A DNA stretch of 64,000 bases from Ophioderma brevispina (Eukaryota > Echinodermata > Ophiuroidea > Amphilepidida > Ophiodermatidae). Below the pieces are notes generated by a model, which was not told where the DNA came from, ran no database searches, and saw only the letters and a list, made by a program, of their open reading frames with translations. The stretch lies in the NCBI GenBank assembly GCA_023653785.1, contig JAMKCH010071773.1, forward strand, positions 62,001 through 126,000, written 5' to 3'. Both the position numbers and the translations under genes were made by a program. This document shows positions 47,646-58,000 of this stretch, piece after piece; within the stretch, counting starts at the first letter, position 1; each line of letters opens with the position of its first letter.

Positions 47646-48008
47646 CAGAGCCTTTATTTGTTTGGTTGAAATCAGACATTTACATCCAAAGTTATGATAA
47701 AAAAGTGTTCGTTTTCGGAAAATCGCTAAAAGTAGCTGAAAATCTTTGTTATTTTATATATTTAATTGAACAACGCACCCGTCATGGGACTTGGTATTTA
47801 ATCACAACGGTCAGAATTAAGGCATCTCAAATTATTTCAAGTTTCAGTTATAAATGTAAAAATAAAACGGCTTCAATATTTCTTCAGAGCCTTTATTTGT
47901 TTGGTTGAAATCGGACATTTACATCCAAAGTTATGATAAAAAAGTGATCGTTTTCGGAAAATCTCTAAAAGTAGCTGAAAATCTTTATGTTATTTTATAT
48001 ATTTAATT
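47646..48008 (+). repeat. Direct duplication with 239-base period
   Basis: 47646-47768 (CAGAGCCTTTATTTGTTTGG onward) recurs at 47885-48008 with only a few differences; a spacer of about 116 bases separates them. The 80-codon frame at 47666-47908 spans the first copy and is not credible. Confidence 0.9.
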
Positions 48009-50697
48009 TCTTTTCTATTTCTTTATTTGTCACAGGTCACAATTAAGGAAATTCAATAAAACAAACTTATTTTAGACTTACTGGAACTATATTTTGAGGT
48101 AAATATGTTATGATAATTAAGGAATAGTATAATTCTTTTAAGAAACCCATTTTCCAAATGTTTTACATTAAAAAGTAATTAATCAAGTGAAAAGTTTTCT
48201 AGTTTTTAATCACCTGTAATTTTTTTGCTTATTTTTTAAATATGACGATCTTGCTCTCAAAAAATAAATGCTTTTGGTTGATCTATTGGCCTCAAATTAT
48301 TCTTAGTCTTAATTTATGGTAAGTACTGCAACGCAATGAAGAGTTTTTTAGACCGTGATTTCCTGTTAATTTTAATTTTTTTTGGGGGGGGGGTGGGTTG
48401 AAGGTCAACCCAGCAGAATAAATTCTCCAAACTATGGGCGTGGCTGCCATGGAAACCCAGAAAACAAATTCCACAAAACCTCCGCATTAAGTTGCTCACA
48501 CATGACCAGCATAATTATACTTGTGTAAATTCTTAGTTTCATTGGATTAGTATAAGTAGGTGAATATTTTTGAGCCAATTTGGTTTGTCTCTATTGCCCA
48601 AATTAAAGTTTGTTGATCTTTGGCCTCCTGTGACCTTGAAGGGTTATACAAAACCCCACCAAATAATATTTTTAAATATGAGTTAAATATGAATATTTTG
48701 ACATGTAACGGCAAAATATCTGGCAATAAATTGCATGTACTAGAATCATATTGTTTTAAAATCTCACATTTACCCCTACCCCCCCAAGAGTCTTGTATGT
48801 TTTTCGGAAATCGACTAAAGAGTTTTAGTAGAAAATTAGAGCAGCATACTGGGGATGACTACTCCTCGGAATAAAGAAATCAAACTCGCCTCTATCAAGA
48901 CCAGTACAACCCAATTGATCAATATTAGACATTGGATTGGACTCAATGTTGGCTAACAAGACAAGTGTTTGGGGGTCACCCACAACTTTATCATTTAGAA
49001 ACAGGGTCTAGGGCAAAAAAGGTTGAGAACCCTGGCCTATATTCAACTGTTTGTCCTTCAGAATTTTGAACTTTCTGAAATGACCTTTCAGTGCATCATG
49101 TTTTCTGTGGTAAGATCATTCTTCATCAGCATGTCTAGACTGCTTGTAACAACGCATTGGCCAATGATAGGAGTGACAGATGCAATGGAAACCAGTAGGC
49201 TGGTGAAGCCCTCAATATCGCATTTAAAAATGGGTTAAAATCCTTTCAAAAGGGGTTACAGCCTACTATGTATACCCGGAGTTGTTTCCTGAGACGATGA
49301 AATGGAACGCTATTATCATTTTTTTTACCAACGAAAGAAATTGTTAATGTACTGGTATACATGCATCGTCATGCGGCCCGGTCAAGCGGGCAGTGTATGA
49401 TCATGATGAGTGACTATGCATATGGTGACTCTTTGAGTTGTCATTTACGTTGAGAGATATCAGAACAGATGCTAGGGATGACATGGGTGACTGTGTGTAA
49501 CTTTTTCACCGTCATTATGATCTAATATGATGAGTAGTTTCAAATGTATTTGTTTCAGAGAAACCTAATAGCATGGTGTATAATCACAAGACCAGTTCAT
49601 AATGTAAACTCAAGACAGATATAGAAGCTGATAAATGTATAGCGAGAAAGGGAGAGAGGAAAAGGAGAGAAAGAGTGAGCGAGAGGAGGACAGATACAGA
49701 GGGAGAGAGAAAAGCTGAGAAGAGGGGAAGGGAGGGAGAAAGAAGGAAATAATAATGTAAGCTGATATCGATATATGCCATTTCAGTCTCTTCAGTCTCT
49801 CCATGTTTGCTCTCTTTTAAATGGTCTCTTAAAAAAAAAATTTGGGTTTTTTTTTTAAACGTCGAATATTTATTTTTAACATTTGGTTGGTGTTTGTTTG
49901 TTTTTCTGTAGCAAGAGGGTTTGAATTGTTCAAGAAAGAATAACATGCGTGGAAATTTGCATGTTCATATAGGTGCTGGAAATGGAATCGCGAGGTGGTT
50001 GTCCTGCCACGCGACAATTCTTGATCAACACAGAAAAATTTTTGGATTCGCGAGAACATCAAAAAGCGATCCCATTGATGTTTCATGAAACGCACAAATG
50101 AAAATTAATTTCAAACCATTCCGAACTACCAACTCACCCCAACGTTTATAGTCAATGATTTGAAACAATGAATCCTTTTCCTTATTCGTTCACGGCTGTT
50201 AGCTGTAGGGATTTGCACATTCCATTTTTTCATGGGCATACCGTTATTTTCCACAAGCGATTTCACACATTTTCTTAAAAGTCATTATGCAACTCAGTTG
50301 TGCTAAATTTCATTCCTAAAACGAGTTTTTAAAATTATATGTCGAATAATACGGTAACAATGAAATATAAATTATGATTGATACCGTATATAACCTATAT
50401 TTGACAACGGGTTTGTTCGGATTGAGTTGGCAGTGACGTTGTGCCACTAAGGTACTCTCTTCGTCTGAAACTCTAAGATAGAGTCAATGATTGCAAAGAT
50501 GTGCGAACCGGGTATTAGAGTAAGTCGGTTTGAGACCAAATGCGGCTTGACATCACTGTCAACTCCAACCCAACCTCACATAGATAGGATATGGGTAATA
50601 TTTATTAGTATCGGTGATTTCAGTTTGTTCAAACAGAGGATCAACTCTTTCGTGTCTAACGGTTTTTGTCTCTGAGAATCCACAGGGCGCGATGGAT
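48009..50697. other. Intergenic, no gene recognised
   Basis: Contains a T/G run with a short hairpin (GGGTTGAAGGTCAACCC, 48396-48412) and a purine-rich GA tract at 49636-49746. Frames on the minus strand at 49584-49946 derive from that tract. No RNA gene or coding family recognised. Confidence 0.45.
49636..49746. repeat. Purine-rich GA tract
   Basis: About 110 bases almost wholly of G and A on the + strand (GAGAAAGGGAGAGAGGAAAA and similar). Possible triplex-forming low-complexity sequence. Confidence 0.8.
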
Positions 50698-52341
50698 CCA
50701 AGACCCCTGAGAGAAGATTAAAGACCGCTAAGAGGAGATTAGAGATATCCATTGAACAAACAGCTGAGCATTAGAGATGTCCATTGAACAACGACCAATG
50801 AGAGGAGATTAGAGATTTCCATTGGATACAAAAGACCACTGAGAGTGAAGGAGTAGGATATTCCAGTGAACAAAGACACAAAGAGGAGATTAGACATATC
50901 ATTAACAAAGACCACTGAGAGATTAGAGATGTCCATTGAACAAAGACCACCGAGAGGAGATTAGAGATATCCATTGAACAAAGAGCACTAAGAGATGGAT
51001 TGACATATCATTGAACAAAAGAAAACCACGATAGATTAGAGAAGTCCATTGAACAAAGACACTGAGAGAATGAGATTCCATGAACAAGACCACTAATAGG
51101 AAAATAGACATATCCTGACAAAGACCACTGATAATTAAAAGAGATGTCCATTGAACAAAGCCCACTAAGAGGAGATTAGAACATATCCATTGAACAAAGA
51201 CCATGAGAGTTAGAGATATCCATGAACAAAGACCACTGAAGATTAGAGATGCCATTGAACAAAACCATAATGGGATTGATTAGACATGTCCATTGAACCA
51301 GACCACTGAGAGGAAATTAGACATGTCCAGGAACAAAGACCACCGAGAGGAGATTAGAGATTTCCATTGGACAAAGACCACCGAGAGGAGATTAGAGATA
51401 TCCATTGACAGACCACGGAGAGGAGATAAAGATATCCATTTGAAACAAAACCACTAAGAGATTAACATATCATTGAACAGCCAAGAGGATATTAGGATGA
51501 AACATTCGAGATGCAATTAGAGATGTCCATTGTAACAAAGACCACTAGGGAGATTATACTGTCCATTGAACAAAGGACCACTGAGAGGAAATGAGACCTG
51601 TCCTGGAACAAAGACCACCGAAGGAATTAGCAAGATTTCCATTGGAAAGACCACGGAGAGCATTAGATATATCCATTTACCAAGATTACTGAGAGGAGAT
51701 TAGAGATATCCAATAGAACAAGACCCACTAAGAGGAATTAGACTATCCATTGAACAGCCAAGAGGATATTAGAGATGAAACTTTCGAGATGCATTAGATA
51801 TATCCATTGAACAAAACCACTGTGAGAGATTCGAGATACCCACTGAACAAATACCACTAAGTGGAGATTAGAGCTATAAAATGAGCGAAGATCGCTGAAA
51901 GGAGATTGAACAAAGCCCACTAGACCTGTAAGAGGGGCTTAGAGAAATCCATTGAACAAGACCACTGAGAGCAGATTAGAGTATAATCCACTGTAACAAA
52001 GACCACTGAGAGGAGATTAAAGATATCCACTGAACAAAGACCACTAAGAGGAGATTAGACATATCCATTGAACAAAGACCACTGAGAGGATATTAGAGAT
52101 ATCCTAATTGACCACTGAGAGGAGATTAGGATTAGAGATATCCATTTAACAAAGACCACTGAGAGGATATTAGAGATATCCATTGAACAAAGATACTGAG
52201 GGAGATTAAAGATATCCACTGAACAAAGACCACTGAGAGGGGATTAGAGATATCCATTGAACAAAGACCCACTGAGGGGGCTATAGATATCCATTGAACA
52301 AAGATCACTGAGAGGAGATTAGAGATTTCCATTGGACAAAG
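50698..52341. repeat. 38-bp minisatellite
   Basis: About 43 copies of a 38-base unit made of AGAGATATCCATTGAACAAA and GACCACTGAGAGGAGATT. Variants TTTCCATTGG and AAGAGGAGAT recur as subtypes, hinting at local higher-order copying (a block with GAAACATTCGAGATGCA appears near 51500 and again near 51775). Many copies have one-base indels. Because 38 is not a multiple of three, overlapping frames in several phases are artefacts. Confidence 0.93.
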
Positions 52342-52473
52342 GCAGCATAAAAACGCAAAGGCCGATTTGATTTTTTTTTCCACCAAAATATGCGCAACTG
52401 ATATTTAGGCAATTACATACAATTTTGGGCAAAAACAATTTAGCATAAAAACATGGAGCTCGAAAAACGATAT

Positions 52474-52825
52474 CACTTAAAGCCACTATCAGTCATTTTT
52501 TCCGAACTCAAAATGCCCATTTTGTGTCTAAATTGCTAGTGTTAGATCATATCAACACCTTAAAATTACTCTTCTTTGTGAAAAACAGACACTAAGCATT
52601 TTAAAGCGGCCTTGAAGATGCCATTTACGACTGTTTTGTTTACTAATAAAAGTCGGATCCCGACTTTTATTAGTAAGCAAATGCATAAAAATTGTTATTT
52701 CTTTAAAAAATACGGCGTGTTAAGCTTAGCCACTTACAGAGGTCTTTACTACAATCATTTCTAACACAAATAAGGGACGCGATTTGTTTACATTTTAAAG
52801 AAATCGTTGATAGTGGCTTTAAGTG
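52474..52825. mobile_element. TIR element with a perfect-centre palindrome
   Basis: Terminal inverted repeats of 18 bases, CACTTAAAGCCACTATCA at 52474-52491 and TGATAGTGGCTTTAAGTG at 52808-52825, are exact complements. At the centre (52635-52681) lies a second palindrome of about 46 bases around GGATCC, with arms TACTAATAAAAGTCGG and CCGACTTTTATTAGTA. No coding capacity; MITE-like. Confidence 0.85.
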
Positions 52826-54149
52826 TTAAAAAATTCACACTAGACAGCTTCCTTTTTTTATCATAAGATCACAGGGTGAACAAAATTTCTTTCCCCTCTC
52901 AGTAGGAACCTCACTTTAAAACACCTAGTCACATTATCGTGTAAATATTACTTCAGAGATGAATGTGACAAGATTCTGGTCAAATTGAAGGAATTAATGT
53001 ATATCAGTATGTTATAACAAAAACGAAATTGCATTACATACGAAATACATTAAATTATTTAATTGTGGTATCAGTCAACCAATTTTTATTGATATTTGAC
53101 AAAGATACTTTTGATAAAATTTTCGATTAGATTTACCTATTGAAGTCATATTTGACTCGATTATCTAGTCAATTTGACTAAATCATTTTAAGAGTGTTAA
53201 TTGTTTGCAGTCAAAGGTATTAGGCTTACGTAATTATATAGTGAGTTTAGCAAAGCAATCTTAATATGTACAGAAGTAATTAATGGAAATAAAATGTTAT
53301 CTTTATAGCAAATAATGGACGAACCAAAGTTTCATTTGTGACGCAAATGTTCACACTATTGATATACAATGTTGCTGTGCACATCCGGATCGAATAATAA
53401 TTTAAACAAAAAATGCTATTTTGTGTGTGAGGGTTCATTTGAACGCGTCATATTTTTAGTAATTCCTGTATACTATTTTATTCACAGTTGTATAGGTAAA
53501 AATGTATTTTTCTTACTCCACATTTCGCCTTCAAATTAAAACATGAGTTTTACGTACTTTTCAATTTGGCCACCCTGTAGTGGTATTTTGCTTTGATTCC
53601 CAGCAGACGTGTATTAGTTCATCGGAAATTCAATTATTAAATTAGTGCATAATGATGCTACTGGTTCTGATCTCTTAGGGTTTGCCTTTAATGCTGAAAA
53701 GAAAATACAATATTAAGTCATTGCAAATTTGCACGCCAGAATAGAGTAAAATTAGGACACTAAACACTGTCTTGCTAGTCTGGTACACGTCCCTGTTTTG
53801 AAGCAGACATGGTGGACTTCCAAAACCAATGACTCTCAAACCAAGGGACATTATATAAAAACAGACTGAATGAAAGTAAAATTAGCCATGAAATGGTGCA
53901 CCTGTCGAAAATACAATTGTCAGAATTTTCAGAAAGTAGGAAAGAATAATTAGTCCAAATAACTTATAGGCCAAACAAGTTAAAAATAGTCGGCAACAAG
54001 GGAAGTTGGATATGGCCGAAGTGCTTTTCCTTGCTAAACGACTACTTGGTCCCTTATATTAATTTATGTAAAATGCATTTTCTTGATTCAGCAATGAGCA
54101 CTTCAGAGTAAGAGAGTTACATAACGTGATTACAGTTGATGTTGCTTCT
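52826..54149. other. Intergenic, no gene recognised
   Basis: AT-rich, no frame, array or RNA gene supported. Confidence 0.5.
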
Positions 54150-54745
54150 TCTTGCGTAGGCAGCAGCTAAATGTATTGAATTTGGTGGAGCCAGCTCAGT
54201 GTTGATTGGTTGGGGTTTGAGAAGTCTATATCCACCGGTGGACGAAAGGTAGGGCACTCATTGAGAATGTGATCCGCAGTCTGTGATGGAGAGCCACATT
54301 GGCAGGCTGGAGATGGTCGTAACCGCCATCGGTGCATATTGCCGTTGAAACGACCGACTCCTGTGCGAATCCGGTTCAAGGTAACCCATTCCGTGCGTAG
54401 AAGATTGCTACCAGGTGGGAGTTCTGTCATAGGTGTGATTAGTATGGTCTTGGGTAATCTAGCCAGGCAGTGTTCCATGTCTCTAAGATGTTGAATGGGA
54501 AACTGGAGAGTTTAGCAGTGTGTGGACAGAAAGGTCGACGAGAGCACAGTCTCTGTCTGCCGAGCTGGTGTGATTCTTTGACAGTGATATGCAGCAGGTG
54601 CTTGATGTCCAAACAGAGCCTTATTCACCAGTTTATGTGTGTAATGTTCTGTCCGAAGCATAGTCTTGTTCAAGACGCTCTTTCCGAGGTACACCACCGG
54701 ATAATCATTGGTGTTACACCTCCCCCGGGGCCTTAGCTCAGCCCA
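54150..54745 (-). pseudogene. 3' fragment of an endonuclease-type LINE
   Basis: Minus-strand frames 54478-54167 and 54769-54512 correspond to the C-terminus of a non-LTR retrotransposon polyprotein. RTGVGRFNGNMHRW precedes a zinc-binding CQCG with downstream QTADHILNEC. The upstream piece (LRTEHYTHKLVNKALF) is shared with the larger copy at 60.98-63.04 kb, so both belong to one family. Here only the last 600 bases remain, with at least one frameshift. Confidence 0.8.
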
Positions 54746-54895
54746 TGCAAACTCTAATACACATGGCACATGGGATATAAAAAATGATATCAGAATTCTA
54801 CCCCCTGGGTCTTAGCACGGCGCCCATGCAAAATCTCCACCCACCCACCCACCCACTCCAGGGCCCTAGGCCGGCGCCCATGCAAAACCGTAAAT
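54718..54895. repeat. Three diverged copies of a GC-rich block
   Basis: CGGGGCCTTAGCTCAGCCCATGC, CTGGGTCTTAGCACGGCGCC and AGGGCCCTAGGCCGGCGCCC, each followed by CATGCAAA, lie 56-80 bases apart. A CCCA microsatellite (54838-54857) separates the second and third. Confidence 0.7.
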
Positions 54896-55279
54896 GAAAA
54901 GTCTCAGTAATCTGTTCGATACCTTTATTTTGTGCACGAACCACTCCCGCTTACGAATTACTACCGTTCACAAGTCAACACCACACACGAATCTCCTCCC
55001 ATAATAGAATAGAAATTGCCTGAGACTAATATACCTAGGTACCGGGTCAAAGCGCCCTCTATTTCACGAAGAGAAAAAAGTAAACCATACAAATCAATAC
55101 ATTTCTGTAAAGTACATATCGTTAGGTTTCCGACACCGAAAAAAATCAAAAAGGACACATATTGACCGAGTTATGGCTGATTGAAAATTTGTACCACTTT
55201 TTCATTTTATCGACGGATTGTTATTGTTTTAGCTGTCTTTAGACCATACACATTCTCGACGCACATTCTTTTGTTTATG
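54896..55279. other. Intergenic, no gene recognised
   Basis: No supported feature between the GC-rich block repeats and the start of the RLE-type LINE. Confidence 0.4.
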
Positions 55280-56240
55280 GTTTCTTTTGCATTCAACACT
55301 AAACCACCCAGTCTGTCAGAGTTAAACAGCTATCTTCAGAAAAGAAGAAATGCCAGCGTTACAGGTACCAATCGCATCCCATACCTAGTGTGGAAGAAAT
55401 GCCCTAGAACAACCCGGTGTGAAAGCAGATATAGTCCGGCGGGAGCCACAGTCCGGGGCTCCATAGGCGATAACGGAATAAAGCGTGAAACTAACGTTAC
55501 GTGAAGAGTCAACTGAATCGATTGCCCTATTGTTCACCATTGTTCCCGGACTATGAGTACGCCGGACAATAATTACTTCTACACCGGCTACTACATGAAG
55601 TTATTTGCAATATATTGCTGGAGAACGGGAGAAACCATCCTTATATCCAAAGAGGAGAACACTAGTGATCCATCCTGCTTCAGGCCCATCACACTGAAGA
55701 ATTCTAGTGGTAACATCGGAATGGGTATTCTCGCTCAAAGAACCATCAACTACCCGACAGAAAACAACTATATCGACGAATCCATTCAGTCAGAAGGGTT
55801 TCATGGAGAAAATATCAGGATGTGTGGAACACACAGAAGCACTAACTGGAATGCTCCAAGATGCCAAAAAGAATGGTAAATCAATTGTGACAACCTGGCT
55901 GGACCTGCAAAATGTATACGGTACTGTATCACACAACCTTGTACAGTTTGCTTTAGAGTGGTATCATGTTCCAGACCACATCAGAAAGATCATATTTAGA
56001 TACTATGATGAGCTGTTCATATGTATCAAAACTACTGAATGGACAACTGACTGGATACAGTGCTTGATAGGAGTCTTCCAAGGCTGCCCACTCTCCTGCA
56101 TCCTGTTTCTGACCGTCTTCAACCTGTGATCTCCTAGACCAGTCCAAACACCTCAGGTACTGCATTGGATCTGACATCATATCATCTGCCAAAGCATACG
56201 CAGATTACCTGACCCTCGTAGCTAGGAGATCCCGGCCTAG
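55280..56240 (+). pseudogene. RLE-type LINE reverse transcriptase
   Basis: PSLSELNSYLQKRR and IPYLVWKKCP open the domain, followed by SDPSCFRPITL, GKSIVTTWLDLQNVYGTVSH (the first catalytic Asp), GVFQGCPLSCILF, and an active site at 56197-56208 that reads YADY instead of YADD. At least three frame changes occur (near 55700, 55790 and 56129). The YADY change would abolish polymerase activity if real. Confidence 0.82.
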
Positions 56241-56610
56241 AAATAGACGGACATCAGATTGCTTATATCCACAGTAACATCAGAGACATGTTATGCACAA
56301 AGCTGACAGAAATGTTTCAAACAACCAATTCAAGTCAAATGTGTGGCCCTATGAAGCTATGGATATACAATAATGCTATATACCCAAACTGTCGTGGGAG
56401 TTCACCATCTATAACTTCCTAATTTCCTACGTCGAAAGTCTGGAAACTACTTGCACCAAATACCTGAAGCAATGGGCAAGTATAAGCAGATGCACCACCA
56501 CCAGCGCTCTGTACAGGAGCAGGAAACACTATGGCCTGCAACTGAAAAGGCTAACCACATCAGTCAAATGTATGCAAGTAACTATAAGTACCATCTAAAC
56601 AAGTACTCTA

Positions 56611-56866
56611 AGGGAGGGGTAATTATTTACGCCAGGGGGAATGGAGGATTTGGGGGAACCCAAAAATGTTTTGTAAGAGAGAGGGGGAACGTGAAATTTT
56701 TCATCAACGAGAGAGAGGGGAACATGAACTTTTAAATGGGGAAATCAGCATGATCAAGGGGGGAGTATGAAATTTTTGAACGGAAGCGAGGGGGGAACGC
56801 GAAAATTTTGGCCGAAAAAAAGTTGAAATCCTCCATTCCCCCCTGGCATAAATAATGACCGCTCCC
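56611..56866. mobile_element. TA-flanked MITE inside the RLE-type LINE
   Basis: Terminal inverted repeats of roughly 38 bases: AGGGAGGGGTAATTATTTAC with GCCAGGGGGAATGGAGGA on the left, mirrored by TCCTCCATTCCCCCCTGGCA with TAAATAATGACCGCTCCC on the right. TA dinucleotides at 56609-56610 and 56867-56868 look like the target-site duplication typical of Tc1/mariner-type insertions. Taking out the element and one TA leaves the LINE frame continuous across the site, so the MITE clearly arrived later. No transposase. Confidence 0.88.
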
Positions 56867-56868
56867 TA

Positions 56869-58000
56869 AATATGGAAGTACACAGACACTCTACAGAAAA
56901 TGCATGGAAAGTAAAAAGACGAAAGCCAGATGGATTTTTTTAATAAAAGAATTAGAACAGAAAGAACGGCATCTAGTTCTAAATGAAATGGCTAGAGGTC
57001 AGACGGATAGAGCCGGTCTTAGGTACAAAAAGAACAAAAAGCTTATTAAAGACATGAGTCATCAAGAACAAAGGAAATGCCTCACCGGACTAATAAAAGA
57101 TGTAGATGAGGAAGACATGTTGGTCTACCTATACGGATGTGCGAAACAAGGGCAGTGGTTGAACTGGGAGTCTGTCATGCAGGTCGACACCTCCTGGAAG
57201 AAACCTTTGTATGTCTGGACGCCAGAGCTGCTGTGTTTCCACATCAACGCAACTCCATCCCCTGCAAATCTGAAGCTGTGGGGCAAGACCAATCTTGGAC
57301 TCTGCCAATTATGTCATCATCGTCATTGTATATACACTGTTCCACATCCTCAATGGTTGTAGCTACTCTTTACAAAGCGGCGCCAAGATCAAACACTGAA
57401 AGCAATCTCTACAGGTCTGGCACCGTACGTCATAGAGGCAAATTAGCAAAAAACATCGCACCTGAGAATCTGAACTCCATCTCTACAAAGCCTTTCGCAC
57501 AGCTGATGGTATAACCTATCGAAATCCAATCTTACCAATGCCTATAAGACAGAGCCAACCAACATTCTGAAGAAGGCCAATGACTGGATATTCCTAATGG
57601 ATGAAGAACACAAACAAAGAGTGTTCCCGCCAGAAATCACTGAGACAGCTAAGAGACCGGATATCACCATCTTTCCTACAAAAACAAAGACAGTGATCAT
57701 CCTAGAGCTGACGGTCCCTATGGAGGAGAACATATCCAATGCATATGCAAGAAAGAAGTGCAAATACCAAGATCTAGTGCCTGACTGTGAAAGCAGAGGA
57801 TGGTCTACATACTACTTTCCAATAGAAGTAGGAAGCAGAGGTTTCTGCAATACATCAGTCAACAAATGTCTGGCATTCTTGGGCATTCCTAAAGGAAAGA
57901 GAAAGGCTATAACCGATAAAGGAGCCAAAATTGCACTCAGAGCTAGCCAAGTCATCTGGCTCAACAGAAGCTCAAATAGTCAGAAGGAATTATGGGCGCA
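56869..58000 (+). pseudogene. RLE-type LINE C-terminus: zinc finger and endonuclease
   Basis: Frame 56904-57362 covers thumb and linker and ends in CQLCHHRHC, the start of a CCHC finger whose last ligands (HILNGC) lie one frame away. Frame 57597-58067 holds the restriction-like endonuclease: PPEITETAKRPDITIF, then ELTVP about 20 residues on, then ARKKCKYQDL and FPIEVGSRGF. This matches the PD...E-x-T...K nuclease signature of R2-like elements, which nicks the target DNA to prime reverse transcription. The catalytic residues are intact over more than 130 codons. The last residues of the frame (from about 58001) come from the neighbouring inverted-repeat element. Confidence 0.85.

Larger units (their letters stand above)
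55280..58000 (+). mobile_element. RLE-type non-LTR retrotransposon, degenerate
   Basis: Coding remnants on the + strand follow the order of LINEs with a C-terminal restriction-like endonuclease (R2/NeSL/CRE-like groups): RT entry segment, RT palm, thumb, CCHC zinc finger, RLE domain. The N-terminal DNA-binding zinc fingers expected in such elements are not seen, so the 5' end is missing. A 256-bp MITE is inserted in the thumb region. The element ends where an inverted-repeat element begins (58001). It is not in rDNA, unlike canonical R2. Confidence 0.82.

Noticed and set aside
50739..52386. Several minus-strand frames with repeated VFVQWISL peptides
   Set aside because: Produced by the 38-bp minisatellite in rotating phases.
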